A stretch of 38,007 bases of DNA, from the NCBI RefSeq assembly GCF_004348315.1, contig NZ_SMKC01000032.1, positions 1-38,007 of the forward strand, given 5' to 3'. Positions 9,499 through 17,239 of the stretch are shown piece by piece. Source of the stretch: Streptomyces sp. 8K308 (GTDB lineage Bacteria; Actinomycetota; Actinomycetes; Streptomycetales; Streptomycetaceae). The position numbers and the translations under genes were made by a program. The notes under the pieces were generated by a model, which did not search any database, was not told the DNA's origin, and saw only the letters and a list, made by a program, of their open reading frames with translations. Within the stretch, counting starts at the first letter, position 1, and each line of letters starts with the position of its first letter.

Positions 9499-10931
9499 CG
9501 GAACCGACCACGATCCGCCCCCCCTACGCCGGCACCCGGCCGCCACGCCTCGCCGAGGTGCCCGCCTTCACCGCCGCCGTCGGCACCGGCTGGGCCGAGG
9601 CCGACGTCCCCGTGCCGCTGCCGGCCGGCGCCGCCGAGGCCGCCGCCGTGCACCGCGCCCGCCTCGTCGAACGCCGCGGCCCCGGCACCGTGGTCGCGGG
9701 CGCCGGCCGCGCCCCGGTCCGCAGCAACGACACCGACTACGACTTCCGCGCCGACAGCGACTTCGTCTGGCTGACCGGCTGCGCCGTCGAGGACGCCGTG
9801 CTGGTCCTCACCGCGGGCGGCGACCCAGGTGACCACGCCGCCACCCTCTACCTGCCGCCGCCGGCCAGGCCGGGCGAGCCCGGATTCTTCTCCGACGCCG
9901 CCCACGGCGAGCTGTGGGTGGGCCCCGCCCCCGGAGTCGCCGACTGGGCCCTGGCGCTCGGCATCGACGTCCGCCCGCTGGCCGACCTCGACGCCGCACT
10001 CGGCCGGCTGCCCGGGGCCGGCGCCACCCCGGGCACCGAACCCGAACTCGTCCGCCGACACGGCCTCAAGAGCGATCCCGAACTCGCCGCCGCGCTCTCC
10101 GACCTGCGCATGATCAAGGACGCCTGGGAGGTCGAACAGCTGCGGCAGGCCGTCGACCACACCGTGACCGGCTTCGCCGCCGTCGTCCGTGAGATCCCCA
10201 CCGCCGTCGCCGCCGGCGGCGAGCGGTGGCTCCAGGGCACCTTCGACCGGCACGCCCGCACCGTCGGCAACGGCCCCGGCTACGCCAGCATCGTGGGCTC
10301 CGGCCCGCACGCCGCCACCCTGCACTGGGTGCGCTGCGACGGCCCCGTGCTGCCCGACCAGCCGCTGCTGCTCGACATGGGCGTGGAGACCAGGTCGCTC
10401 TACACCGCCGACGTCACCAGGACCGTGCCGCCCGACGGCCGGTTCACCGAGACGCAGCGGCGGGTGCACGACCTGGTCGAGGCCGCGCACCTGGCGGGGC
10501 TCGCCCAGGTCGCCCCGGGACGCGCCTACACCGACTTCCACTTCGCCGCCATGGAGGTCATCGCCCGGGGCCTGCACGACTGGGGGCTGCTGCCGGTCTC
10601 CGTCGACGAGGCCCTGTCACCCGCCGGGCAGCAACACCGCCGCTACCTGGTCTGTGGCATCGGCCACCACCTCGGTCTCGACGTGCACGACTGCGCCCGC
10701 TCGGACTACGCGTCCTACCAGGGCGCGCGGTTGGCGCCCGGCATGGTGCTCACCGTGGAGCCCGGCCTCTACTTCCACGCCCACGACCTGACGCTGCCGC
10801 CCGAACTGCGCGGCATCGGCGTCCGGTTGGAGGACGACCTGCTGGTGACCGGGGCCGGCGCCGAGGTCCTGTCCGACGCGCTGCCGATCTCGGCCGGCGG
10901 CGTGGAGGAGTGGGTGCGGGGCCTGCTGTGA
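9495..10931 (+). CDS. pepP: Xaa-Pro aminopeptidase (M24B)
   Basis: A 478-residue aminopeptidase P-type enzyme that cleaves the bond between an N-terminal residue and a following proline (or hydroxyproline). The N-terminal creatinase-like domain carries RSNDTDYDFRADSDFVWLTG. The C-terminal pita-bread domain has all five dinuclear-metal ligands: D294 and D306 (LLLDMG, YTADVTRT), H391 (GIGHHLGLDVHD), E422 (TVEPGLYF) and E446 (VRLEDD). The ATG overlaps the upstream hydrolase stop (ATGA), and GAGGAGAA precedes it. It is the last gene of operon 1. With the S33 enzyme it can take proline-rich peptides apart stepwise, which fits hydroxyproline release for operon 2. Confidence 0.93.
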   Translation: MTEPTTIRPPYAGTRPPRLAEVPAFTAAVGTGWAEADVPVPLPAGAAEAAAVHRARLVERRGPGTVVAGAGRAPVRSNDTDYDFRADSDFVWLTGCAVEDAVLVLTAGGDPGDHAATLYLPPPARPGEPGFFSDAAHGELWVGPAPGVADWALALGIDVRPLADLDAALGRLPGAGATPGTEPELVRRHGLKSDPELAAALSDLRMIKDAWEVEQLRQAVDHTVTGFAAVVREIPTAVAAGGERWLQGTFDRHARTVGNGPGYASIVGSGPHAATLHWVRCDGPVLPDQPLLLDMGVETRSLYTADVTRTVPPDGRFTETQRRVHDLVEAAHLAGLAQVAPGRAYTDFHFAAMEVIARGLHDWGLLPVSVDEALSPAGQQHRRYLVCGIGHHLGLDVHDCARSDYASYQGARLAPGMVLTVEPGLYFHAHDLTLPPELRGIGVRLEDDLLVTGAGAEVLSDALPISAGGVEEWVRGLL

Positions 10932-10977
10932 ACGACGCGCGGGCGGCTGCCGGGCTGCGGATGCCCACCTCCCGTAC

Positions 10978-11001
10978 GCCTCGCCGCTCGGGCGGAGAGG
11001 C
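10978..11001 (+). terminator. Hairpin after operon 1
   Basis: The segment GCCTCGCCGC-TCGG-GCGGAGAGGC can fold into a ten-base stem with one mismatch and a four-base loop, 46 bases after the Xaa-Pro aminopeptidase stop. No U-run follows, as is usual in high-GC actinomycetes. It is a plausible weak terminator or mRNA-end stabiliser; function is inferred from position only. Confidence 0.4.
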
Positions 11002-11066
11002 GAACGAGGCGACGCTGTGACCCCGTCGGGGGCCCAACCGCCCGCTCCTCGAATCACTTTTGACAT

Positions 11067-11080
11067 GTGACATTGTACTG
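11067..11080 (+). promoter_or_regulatory. Operator 2 (probable GntR site) before operon 2
   Basis: GTGACATTGTACTG is identical, in reverse complement, to bases 722-735 in operator 1. Here the second arm of the inverted repeat is degenerate (GAGCCAC instead of GTCAC). It lies 47 bases before the GTG start at 11128. A consensus-like TTGACA (11060-11065) directly abuts the site, so a bound regulator would cover a -35 element; no good -10 box is visible 17 bases on. The site fits joint control of both operons by the GntR protein at 13114. Confidence 0.65.
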
Positions 11081-11127
11081 AGCCACCCTGATGGGGAAGG
11101 CTCCCCGACCCGACAGGAGACCACCCC

Positions 11128-12036
11128 GTGCCCACCACCCCGCGCGAGGCATGGCGCGGCGTCCACGTCGCCGCCGCCCTTCCGTTCACCGCGGCCGGCG
11201 ACGTGGACCACGACGCCTACGCCGACCACATCGCCTTCCTCGCGGCAGGCGGCTGCGACGGCGTCTGCCCCAACGGCTCGCTCGGCGAGTACCAGACGCT
11301 CACCGACTCCGAGCGCGCCGCCGTCGTGGCCACCGCCGTCGCCGCCGCCCCCGAGGGCTTCGGCGTGATGCCGGGCGTCAGCGCCTACGGCGCCCTGGAG
11401 TCGGCGCGCTGGGCCGAGGCCGCCGCCGCCGCCGGCGCCACCTCCGTGCTGCTGCTGCCCCCCAACTCCTACCGCGCCGACGAGGACACCGTCGTCCACC
11501 ACTTCCGCGAGGTCGCCGCGGTCGGCCTGCCCGTCGTCGCCTACAACAACCCGATCGACACCAAGGTTGACCTCACGCCACGGCTGCTCGCCCGGCTCCA
11601 CGAGGAGAGACTCATCGTCGCCGTCAAGGAGTTCAGCGGCGACGTGCGGCGCGCCTACGAGCTGCGCGAGCTCGCCCCCGAGCTCGACCTGGTGATCGGC
11701 TCCGACGACGTCGTCCTCGAACTCGGCCTCGCCGGCGCCGTCGGCTGGATCGCCGGCGTCACCAACGCCCTGCCCGCCAGCACCGTCGAGCTCTACCGCC
11801 TGGCCACCTCGGGCGACCCCGCCGACCTGGCTAAGGCACTTCCCCTCTACCGGGCCCTGCACCCGCTGCTGCGCTGGGACTCCAAGACCGAGTTCGTGCA
11901 GGCCATCAAGGTCGCCATGGACGCGGCAGGCCGCAAGGGCGGCGCCTGCCGGCCGCCGAGGAGCCCGCTGCCCGCCGCCGACGTGGCCGCCATCACCAGC
12001 CTGACCGAGACCCTGCTCGCCCAGGGGCACCGGTGA
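11128..12036 (+). CDS. DapA-superfamily enzyme, probable pyrroline-4-hydroxy-2-carboxylate deaminase
   Basis: A 302-residue TIM-barrel protein of the DHDPS/NAL superfamily. The Schiff-base lysine is K167 (VAVKEFSG), the catalytic tyrosine is Y139 (VVAYNNP), and the NGSLGE motif at 49-54 supplies the substrate-carboxylate loop. Members perform aldol reactions (DapA, NanA) or deamination. Next to a hydroxyproline epimerase and an amine-oxidising FAD enzyme, the best fit is the deaminase that turns 1-pyrroline-4-hydroxy-2-carboxylate into 2-oxoglutarate semialdehyde with loss of ammonia. GTG 11128 is the start, with AGGAGA eight bases upstream. It is the first gene of operon 2 and overlaps the next by GTGA. 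The superfamily is certain; the substrate rests on context. Confidence 0.85.
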   Translation: MPTTPREAWRGVHVAAALPFTAAGDVDHDAYADHIAFLAAGGCDGVCPNGSLGEYQTLTDSERAAVVATAVAAAPEGFGVMPGVSAYGALESARWAEAAAAAGATSVLLLPPNSYRADEDTVVHHFREVAAVGLPVVAYNNPIDTKVDLTPRLLARLHEERLIVAVKEFSGDVRRAYELRELAPELDLVIGSDDVVLELGLAGAVGWIAGVTNALPASTVELYRLATSGDPADLAKALPLYRALHPLLRWDSKTEFVQAIKVAMDAAGRKGGACRPPRSPLPAADVAAITSLTETLLAQGHR

Positions 12037-13034
12037 GGAGCAGCCGCGTCCTGCACGCCGTCGACTCGCACACCGAGGGCATGCCCACCCGCGTCATCAC
12101 CGGCGGCGTGGGCGTGCTCCCCGGCGCCACCATGGCCGAGCGGCGCACCTGGTTCATCGAACACCGCGACGAGCTGCGCACCTTCCTGATGTACGAGCCG
12201 CGCGGCCACGCCGCGATGAGCGGCGCCATACTGCAACCGCCCACCCGACCCGACGCGGACATGGGCGTGCTCTTCATCGAGGTCAGCGGGGTGCTGCCGA
12301 TGTGCGGGCACGGCACCATCGGGGTGGCCACCGTGCTGGTCGAGACCGGCATGGTGCCGGTGACCGAGCCAATCACCACCGTCCGCCTCGACACCCCCGC
12401 CGGCCTCGTCGTCGCCGAGGTCGCGGTGGCGGACGGCGTCGCCACCGCGGTCACCATCCGCAACGTGCCCTCCTTCGCCGTCGCCCTCGACCGGGTCGTC
12501 GACGTGCCGGGCCTCGGCCCGGTCCGCCACGACCTGGCCTTCGGCGGCAACTTCTACGCCATCGTCCGCCTCGACGACCTCGGCATCCCCTTCGAACGGG
12601 CCGCCGGCGGCCGCATGATCGACACCGCGCTCGCCCTGATGGCCGCCATCAACGCCGAGGCCCCGCCGAGCCACCCCGAGCGCCCCGACATCGTCGGCTG
12701 CCACCACGTCTACCTGGAGGCGCCGGGCTCCACCGCCCGGCACTCCCGGCACGCCATGGCCATCCACCCCGGCTGGTTCGACCGCTCACCCTGCGGCACC
12801 GGCACCAGCGCCCGGATGGCCCAGCTGCACGCCCGCGGCGAGCTGCCGCTCGACACCGACTTCGTCAACGAGTCCTTCATCGGCACCAGGTTCACCGGCC
12901 GGCTCGTGGCAGCCACCACCGTCGCCGGCCGGCCGGCCGTGGTGCCCACCATCACCGGCCGCGCCTGGATAACCGGCACCGCACAGTACCTTCTGGACCC
13001 GACCGATCCGTTCCCCGCGGGGTTCCTCATGTAA
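12033..13034 (+). CDS. 4-hydroxyproline 2-epimerase / proline racemase family
   Basis: A 333-residue protein of the proline racemase superfamily. Both catalytic cysteines are present: C91 in MCGHGTIG and C254 in SPCGTGTSA. That argues for epimerisation or racemisation and against trans-3-hydroxyproline dehydratase, which has Thr at one of these positions. The N-terminal DSHTEGMPTR and the C-terminal RAWITGTAQYLLDPTDPFP segment are family hallmarks, the latter typical of hydroxyproline epimerases. It would convert trans-4-hydroxy-L-proline to cis-4-hydroxy-D-proline in the cytoplasm. The GTG start overlaps the deaminase stop (GTGA). Proline racemase cannot be excluded by motif alone, but the deaminase and oxidase neighbours point to hydroxyproline. 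Confidence 0.88.
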   Translation: MRSSRVLHAVDSHTEGMPTRVITGGVGVLPGATMAERRTWFIEHRDELRTFLMYEPRGHAAMSGAILQPPTRPDADMGVLFIEVSGVLPMCGHGTIGVATVLVETGMVPVTEPITTVRLDTPAGLVVAEVAVADGVATAVTIRNVPSFAVALDRVVDVPGLGPVRHDLAFGGNFYAIVRLDDLGIPFERAAGGRMIDTALALMAAINAEAPPSHPERPDIVGCHHVYLEAPGSTARHSRHAMAIHPGWFDRSPCGTGTSARMAQLHARGELPLDTDFVNESFIGTRFTGRLVAATTVAGRPAVVPTITGRAWITGTAQYLLDPTDPFPAGFLM

Positions 13035-13045
13035 GAACGGCAGTA

Positions 13046-13076
13046 CGCGATTTCGCGACCTCGCCCCGCGGGCGAG
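13046..13076 (+). promoter_or_regulatory. Two inverted repeats before the GntR gene
   Basis: Two palindromes occupy the 79-base gap between the epimerase and the regulator gene. The first is CGCGATTTCGCG (13046-13057), with five-base arms. The second is CTCGCCC-CGC-GGGCGAG (13060-13076), a seven-base perfect stem with a three-base loop. CAGTAC, shared with operator 1, precedes them at 13041. They could form an attenuating hairpin or an autoregulatory site. I cannot tell which, and they may be incidental in GC-rich sequence. Confidence 0.35.
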
Positions 13077-13113
13077 CGGCACAACCGATCACGGTCCGAC
13101 GAGGAGACGAGAC

Positions 13114-13785
13114 ATGGAGACGGCGCCCATCGCCGGCCTGCAACCACTGAACAAGCGCGAGCGGCTGCGCGAGATGGTGGCCGACGCGTTGCGTGCCGCC
13201 GTCATCTCCGGAGAAATGAAGCCGGGCGCGGTCTACTCAGCGCCGACGCTCGGCACCATGTTCGGCATCTCCGCGACCCCGGTGCGTGAGGCCATGCTCG
13301 ACCTGGTCCGCGAGGGCATGGTGGAGGCCCTGCCCAACAAGGGCTACCGGGTCCGCGTGGTGCCGGACGAGGAGCTTGACGAGGTCACCCACGTGCGGCT
13401 CCTCCTCGAACCACCCACCGTACGGGACGTGGTGCCGGCCATCCCCGCGGCCGACTTCCCGCGGCTGCGCGAACTCGCCCAGGCCATCGTGGACGCCGTC
13501 AGGGACGGCGACCTGGTCGCCTACATCAACGCCGACCGCGACTTCCACCTGGCGCTGCTCGCCTACGCCGGCAACACCCAACTGTCCACCATCGTCTCCG
13601 AACTACGCTCCCGCACCCGCCTGCTCGGCCTCACCCCGCTGCTCGAGTCCGGCCGCCTCGAGGAGTCGGCGCTCGAACACCACCAGCTGCTCGACCTGAT
13701 CGAGGCGGGCGACGCGGCGGGCGCGCAGGCCCTGATGGAACGGCACATCGGCCACGTCAGAGGAAAGTGGGCCCGCGGCACGTGA
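13114..13785 (+). CDS. GntR-family regulator with FCD domain
   Basis: A 223-residue transcription regulator. Residues about 14-80 form the GntR winged helix-turn-helix, with the recognition segment SAPTLGTMFGISATPVREAM and the wing NKGYRV. Residues about 90-215 form an FCD ligand-binding domain whose likely metal ligands are D141, H145, H189 and H211. FCD members sense small organic acids or amino acid derivatives, often with a bound metal. ATG 13114 follows GAGGAGACGAG. It sits inside operon 2, between the epimerase and the oxidase, and overlaps the oxidase gene as GTGA. The natural inference is that it represses both operons through the sites at 717-735 and 11067-11080, with hydroxyproline or a pathway intermediate as effector. 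The ligand is not readable from sequence. Confidence 0.9.
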   Translation: METAPIAGLQPLNKRERLREMVADALRAAVISGEMKPGAVYSAPTLGTMFGISATPVREAMLDLVREGMVEALPNKGYRVRVVPDEELDEVTHVRLLLEPPTVRDVVPAIPAADFPRLRELAQAIVDAVRDGDLVAYINADRDFHLALLAYAGNTQLSTIVSELRSRTRLLGLTPLLESGRLEESALEHHQLLDLIEAGDAAGAQALMERHIGHVRGKWARGT

Positions 13786-14939
13786 CATCCTCCGCTTCGT
13801 CGTATGACGTCATCGTCGTGGGCGCGGGCGCGGTGGGCGCCGCCACCGCCTACTTCGCCGCGCGTGCCGGGCTGCGCGTGCTGGTCGTCGACCGCGGCCC
13901 CGCCGGCGGCGGCACGTCGAGCGCCGGCGAGGGCAACGTGCTGGTCTCCGACAAGGACACCGGACCCGAGCTCGACCTCGCCCGCCACTCCCAGTGGGTC
14001 TGGCGCGAGGAGCTCGCCGAACACGGCCACCACTGGGAGTTCGAGTCCAAGGGCGGCCTGGTGGTGGCCGCCACCGACACCTCGCTGACCGCGTTGCGCG
14101 CCCTGGCCCACCGCCAACGGGCCGCCGGGATCCGCGTCGACGAGGTGCCGGCCGGCGAACTCGGTACCGTGGAGCCGTTGTTGCGTCCCGACCTGGCCGG
14201 CGGGGCGTACTACCCGGAGGACGCCCAGGTCCAGCCCGTACTGCTGGTCGCCCACCTGCTGCGGCTCGCCCGCGCCGCGGGAGCCCGGGTGCTGACGGGC
14301 GCCCCGGTCACCGCGATCCGCGGCGCCCGGGGCCGCGTGGTCGGCGTCACCACCCCGGCCGGGCGGGTGGACGCGCCCGCCGTGGTCAACGCGGCCGGCA
14401 CCTTGGCCGGCGAGGTCGCGGCGCTCGCCGGAGTCCGCCTCCCGGTGCTGCCGCGCCGCGGCTTCGTGCTGGTCACCGAGCCGCTGCCGCTCGTCATCCG
14501 GCACAAGGTCTACGCGGCCGAGTACGTGGGGGACGTGGGCAGTTCCGACGCGGCGCTCCAGTCCTCGCCGGTCGTCGAGGGCACCCCGGCCGGCACGGTG
14601 CTGATCGGCTCCACCCGGGAGCGGGTCGGCTTCGACCGCCGCCCCTCGCGCCAGGCGCTCGCGCTGCTCGCGCGTGGCGCGGTCGGCCTCTTCCCGGCCC
14701 TCGCCGGCGTCCGCGCACTGCGTGCCTACCACGGCTTCCGGCCCTACTGCCCCGACCACTTGCCGGTCATCGGCCCCGATCCGCGACTCCCGGGACTCTG
14801 GCACGCCTGCGGCCACGAGGGCGCCGGCATCGGCCTCTCCGCCGGCACGGGCCACCTGCTCGCCCAGGCCCTGACCGGGGCCGAACCCACCCTCGACCTG
14901 GCGCCCTTCGCGCCCGAACGCTGGGAGCCCGCCGCGTGA
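13782..14939 (+). CDS. DAO-type FAD oxidoreductase, probable D-hydroxyproline dehydrogenase subunit
   Basis: A 385-residue flavoprotein of the D-amino acid oxidase family. The ADP-binding motif is VIVVGAGAVGAATAYFAA (GxGxxG at 13-18) followed by VVDRG. A C-terminal GLWHACGHEGAGIGLSAGTG segment forms the second FAD contact. It resembles the HcnC/LhpB-type subunits that oxidise cis-4-hydroxy-D-proline to pyrroline-4-hydroxy-2-carboxylate together with a 2Fe-2S subunit and an NAD/FAD-fold subunit. The next gene supplies both of those partners fused. I chose GTG 13782 because it overlaps the regulator stop as GTGA; AGGAAAG lies rather far upstream, about 14 bases. GTG 13767, five codons earlier, is too close to that site. 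Confidence 0.85.
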   Translation: MTSSASSYDVIVVGAGAVGAATAYFAARAGLRVLVVDRGPAGGGTSSAGEGNVLVSDKDTGPELDLARHSQWVWREELAEHGHHWEFESKGGLVVAATDTSLTALRALAHRQRAAGIRVDEVPAGELGTVEPLLRPDLAGGAYYPEDAQVQPVLLVAHLLRLARAAGARVLTGAPVTAIRGARGRVVGVTTPAGRVDAPAVVNAAGTLAGEVAALAGVRLPVLPRRGFVLVTEPLPLVIRHKVYAAEYVGDVGSSDAALQSSPVVEGTPAGTVLIGSTRERVGFDRRPSRQALALLARGAVGLFPALAGVRALRAYHGFRPYCPDHLPVIGPDPRLPGLWHACGHEGAGIGLSAGTGHLLAQALTGAEPTLDLAPFAPERWEPAA

Positions 14940-17185
14940 GGATCTTCTTCGAAGGCCGTGAACTGCCGGCCCACTCAGGCCAGTCCGTCGCCGCGGCCCT
15001 CATCGCCGCCGGCATCCCCGCCTGGCGCACCACCCGCCAGGCGGGCCGCCCGCGCGGCCTCTTCTGCGGGATCGGCTCCTGCCACGACTGCCTCGCCACT
15101 ATTGACGACGCCCCACCCCAACGCACCTGCGTGGTCCCTGTGCGGGACGGCATGCGGGTTTCGCCAACCTCCGTCACACATCCGCCGGGGCCTCCGGCCC
15201 GGGCGGCGGACAGCGCGACTGCTCCCGCGGTCAGTGCGACCCGGGCAGCCCCGCCCACGGGCGCTGACGCGCCGGCCGCGCCCGGCGCCGAGGGCGCGGC
15301 CGCGTCCGCGGCGGACACGGGCATCTGTTCCGCACCGCCGGCACCGACGCCTGCCGGCGCTGCCGGGCCGGGGAGACACTCGGCCGACGCGAAGGGCGCG
15401 GCGCCGCCAGAAGGCCGCCGTCCGGCCCAAGCGCCGCAGGCGTCGGCGTCGCCGGAAGTGGGTTCTGTGGGTGGCGGCGCCGCTGCCGAACGGCCGGTGC
15501 CCGGCGTTGGTTCCGTGCCTGGGGCGGTGGCGCGGGCTTCTGCTGAGGCGCCGCAGGCGTCGGCGTCGGCGGGAGCCGCCGAACGACCGGTGCCCGGTGT
15601 TCGCCCCGTGTCCGGAACGGCGCCGGGAGTTTCCGCGGAGGCGCCGCAGGCGTCGGCCGCGGGGCGGCTCGGGCGGCCGGCGGTCGGCGCGCGAGCCGTA
15701 GGCGCGGCGCCGGGCGGCCGCCGCTCGGTCGCTCAAGCGCCCGATGCTTTCGCGCCGCAGGCATCACCGCTTGTCGACGTCGCCGTCGTCGGGGCCGGGC
15801 CGGCGGGGCTGGCGGCGGCGGTGACGGCCGCGGAGCGTGGGGTGTCGGTGCTGTTGCTGGACGCGGGGGAGCGGCCAGGCGGGCAGTACTGGCGGCACGT
15901 GGCGGACGCCGACGTCCACGGCCGGTTCGCCGGCTGGTGGCGGCGGTTGCGTGCGCTGGAGGCCGCCGGGCGGATCGACTACCGGCCCGGGCAGCAGGTG
16001 TGGCTGGTCACCAGGGAGGACGACGACCGCCTCCGGCTCGAGGCCACGCCCGTGCACGACGGCGTCCAGCCGCCGCCGGGGCCCTTCGAGGCCAGGTCCC
16101 TCGTGCTGTGCCCCGGCGGGGCCGACCGGCAACTACCGGTCCCCGGCTGGACGTTGCCCGGGGTGGTGGCCGCCGGAGGCGCCCAGGCGCTGCTCAAGGG
16201 ACACCGCACGGTCGCCGGCCGGCGGGTGCTCGTCGCCGGCACCGGCCCCTTCCTGCTGCCGGTGGCCACCGGCCTGGCGCGCGCCGGCGCCCGCGTCGTC
16301 GGCGTCTGGGAGGCCAACTCGCCGCTCCGCTGGGCCCGGCACGCCCGCGCCGTGCTCCCCGTTCCCGGCAAGCTCGCCGAGGCCGCCGGCTACGCCGCCG
16401 CCCTCGCCAGGCACCGCGTCCCCTACCGCCCCCGCACCGCCGTCGCGGAGATCCTCGGCACGGACCGGGTGCGCGCCGTCCGGCGCGCCGTCGTGGGCCG
16501 CGACGGCGTGCCGCGCGCCGTCCCAGGTGAGGTCGAGGTCGACCTGGTCGCCCTCGGCTGGGGCTTCACCCCGGCCCTCGAACTCCCGCTGCAACTCGGT
16601 GTCGCCACCCGCGTCGACGTCGACGGCTCGCTCGTGGTGGCCGTCGACGATGGCCAGCGCACTGACGTGCCGGGGGTCCTGGTCGCCGGCGAGGCCACCG
16701 GCGTCGGCGGCGCCGCCCTCAGCCTCGCCGAGGGCCGGCTCGCCGGGCTCGTCCTGGCCGGCGCCGGCCAGGACGAGCCCGGCGTCCGCCGGTTGCGCGC
16801 CACCGTTCGCGCGCACCGCGCGTTCGCCGTCGCGATGCACCGCGCCCACCCCGTCCCCGCCGGCTGGCATCGCTGGCTCACGGACGACACGCTGCTGTGC
16901 CGCTGCGAGGAGGTGCCGCACGCGGCGGTGCGCGCCGCGCACGCCGAGCTCGGCGCGACGGACGCCAGGACCGTCAAGATGCTGACGCGCGTCGGCATGG
17001 GCTGGTGCCAGGGCCGGGTCTGCGGTTTCGCCACGGCCTGCCTGACCGCCGCCCTCGACGGCCGGCCGCCCGGCGAGGGCGACCTGCGCGCGACCGCCGC
17101 CCGCCCGCTGGCCGTCCCCGTCCCGCTCGCCGAACTCGCCCGAGTCCAAGAACCCGCCGAGGACCCCGACGGCCAGGCAAGTTGA
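14936..17185 (+). CDS. Fused [2Fe-2S]-linker-FAD/NAD oxidoreductase-BFD protein
   Basis: A 749-residue fusion. Residues 1-80 are a ferredoxin-like domain with ligands C44, C49, C52 and C65 (HcnA or sarcosine oxidase alpha N-terminus type). Residues about 85-278 are an Ala/Pro/Gly-rich linker with internal repeats. Residues about 280-640 are an HcnB-like pyridine-nucleotide-disulfide fold with GAGPAG at 286-291, GGQYWRH, and a second Rossmann motif, VLVAGTGPFLLPVA. The C-terminal part has CRCEEV and WCQGRVC, the ligands of a BFD-type [2Fe-2S] domain. In the best-known D-hydroxyproline dehydrogenases the small ferredoxin and the HcnB subunit are separate proteins. GTG 14936 overlaps the oxidase stop (GTGA), so the two are coupled and probably form one complex. 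The frame is open throughout, so the linker is coding rather than a frameshift. Confidence 0.88.
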   Translation: MRIFFEGRELPAHSGQSVAAALIAAGIPAWRTTRQAGRPRGLFCGIGSCHDCLATIDDAPPQRTCVVPVRDGMRVSPTSVTHPPGPPARAADSATAPAVSATRAAPPTGADAPAAPGAEGAAASAADTGICSAPPAPTPAGAAGPGRHSADAKGAAPPEGRRPAQAPQASASPEVGSVGGGAAAERPVPGVGSVPGAVARASAEAPQASASAGAAERPVPGVRPVSGTAPGVSAEAPQASAAGRLGRPAVGARAVGAAPGGRRSVAQAPDAFAPQASPLVDVAVVGAGPAGLAAAVTAAERGVSVLLLDAGERPGGQYWRHVADADVHGRFAGWWRRLRALEAAGRIDYRPGQQVWLVTREDDDRLRLEATPVHDGVQPPPGPFEARSLVLCPGGADRQLPVPGWTLPGVVAAGGAQALLKGHRTVAGRRVLVAGTGPFLLPVATGLARAGARVVGVWEANSPLRWARHARAVLPVPGKLAEAAGYAAALARHRVPYRPRTAVAEILGTDRVRAVRRAVVGRDGVPRAVPGEVEVDLVALGWGFTPALELPLQLGVATRVDVDGSLVVAVDDGQRTDVPGVLVAGEATGVGGAALSLAEGRLAGLVLAGAGQDEPGVRRLRATVRAHRAFAVAMHRAHPVPAGWHRWLTDDTLLCRCEEVPHAAVRAAHAELGATDARTVKMLTRVGMGWCQGRVCGFATACLTAALDGRPPGEGDLRATAARPLAVPVPLAELARVQEPAEDPDGQAS
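15482..15667 (+). repeat. Two tandem 93-base units in the linker
   Basis: Two adjacent 31-codon units (15482-15574 and 15575-15667) encode linker residues 183-213 and 214-244, both opening AAERPVPGV and both containing SAEAPQASA; I count 20 of 31 residues identical. The core GCGCCGCAGGC occurs four times at 15431, 15548, 15641 and 15752, always in frame (spacings 117, 93 and 111), giving APQAS each time. This looks like in-frame expansion of a flexible linker. Confidence 0.8.
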
Positions 17186-17239
17186 CGTTCGGTCAGCATC
17201 GAACAGGCGCGCTCGCGACCGCAGTGTTGCCCCCGGATC

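Noticed and set aside
10617..11189. Minus-strand frame spanning the gap between operons 1 and 2
   Set aside because: It covers the end of pepP, the hairpin, the operator and the deaminase start, and shows no protein motif.
15431..15763. Possible CRISPR or regulatory repeat array
   Set aside because: The units are in frame, GC-rich, imperfect and inside one continuous coding sequence; spacers are not unique sequences of constant length.
14936..17185. Frameshift or missed stop joining two genes
   Set aside because: The frame is open throughout, the linker keeps in-frame repeats, and no internal start with a ribosome site precedes the FAD domain.
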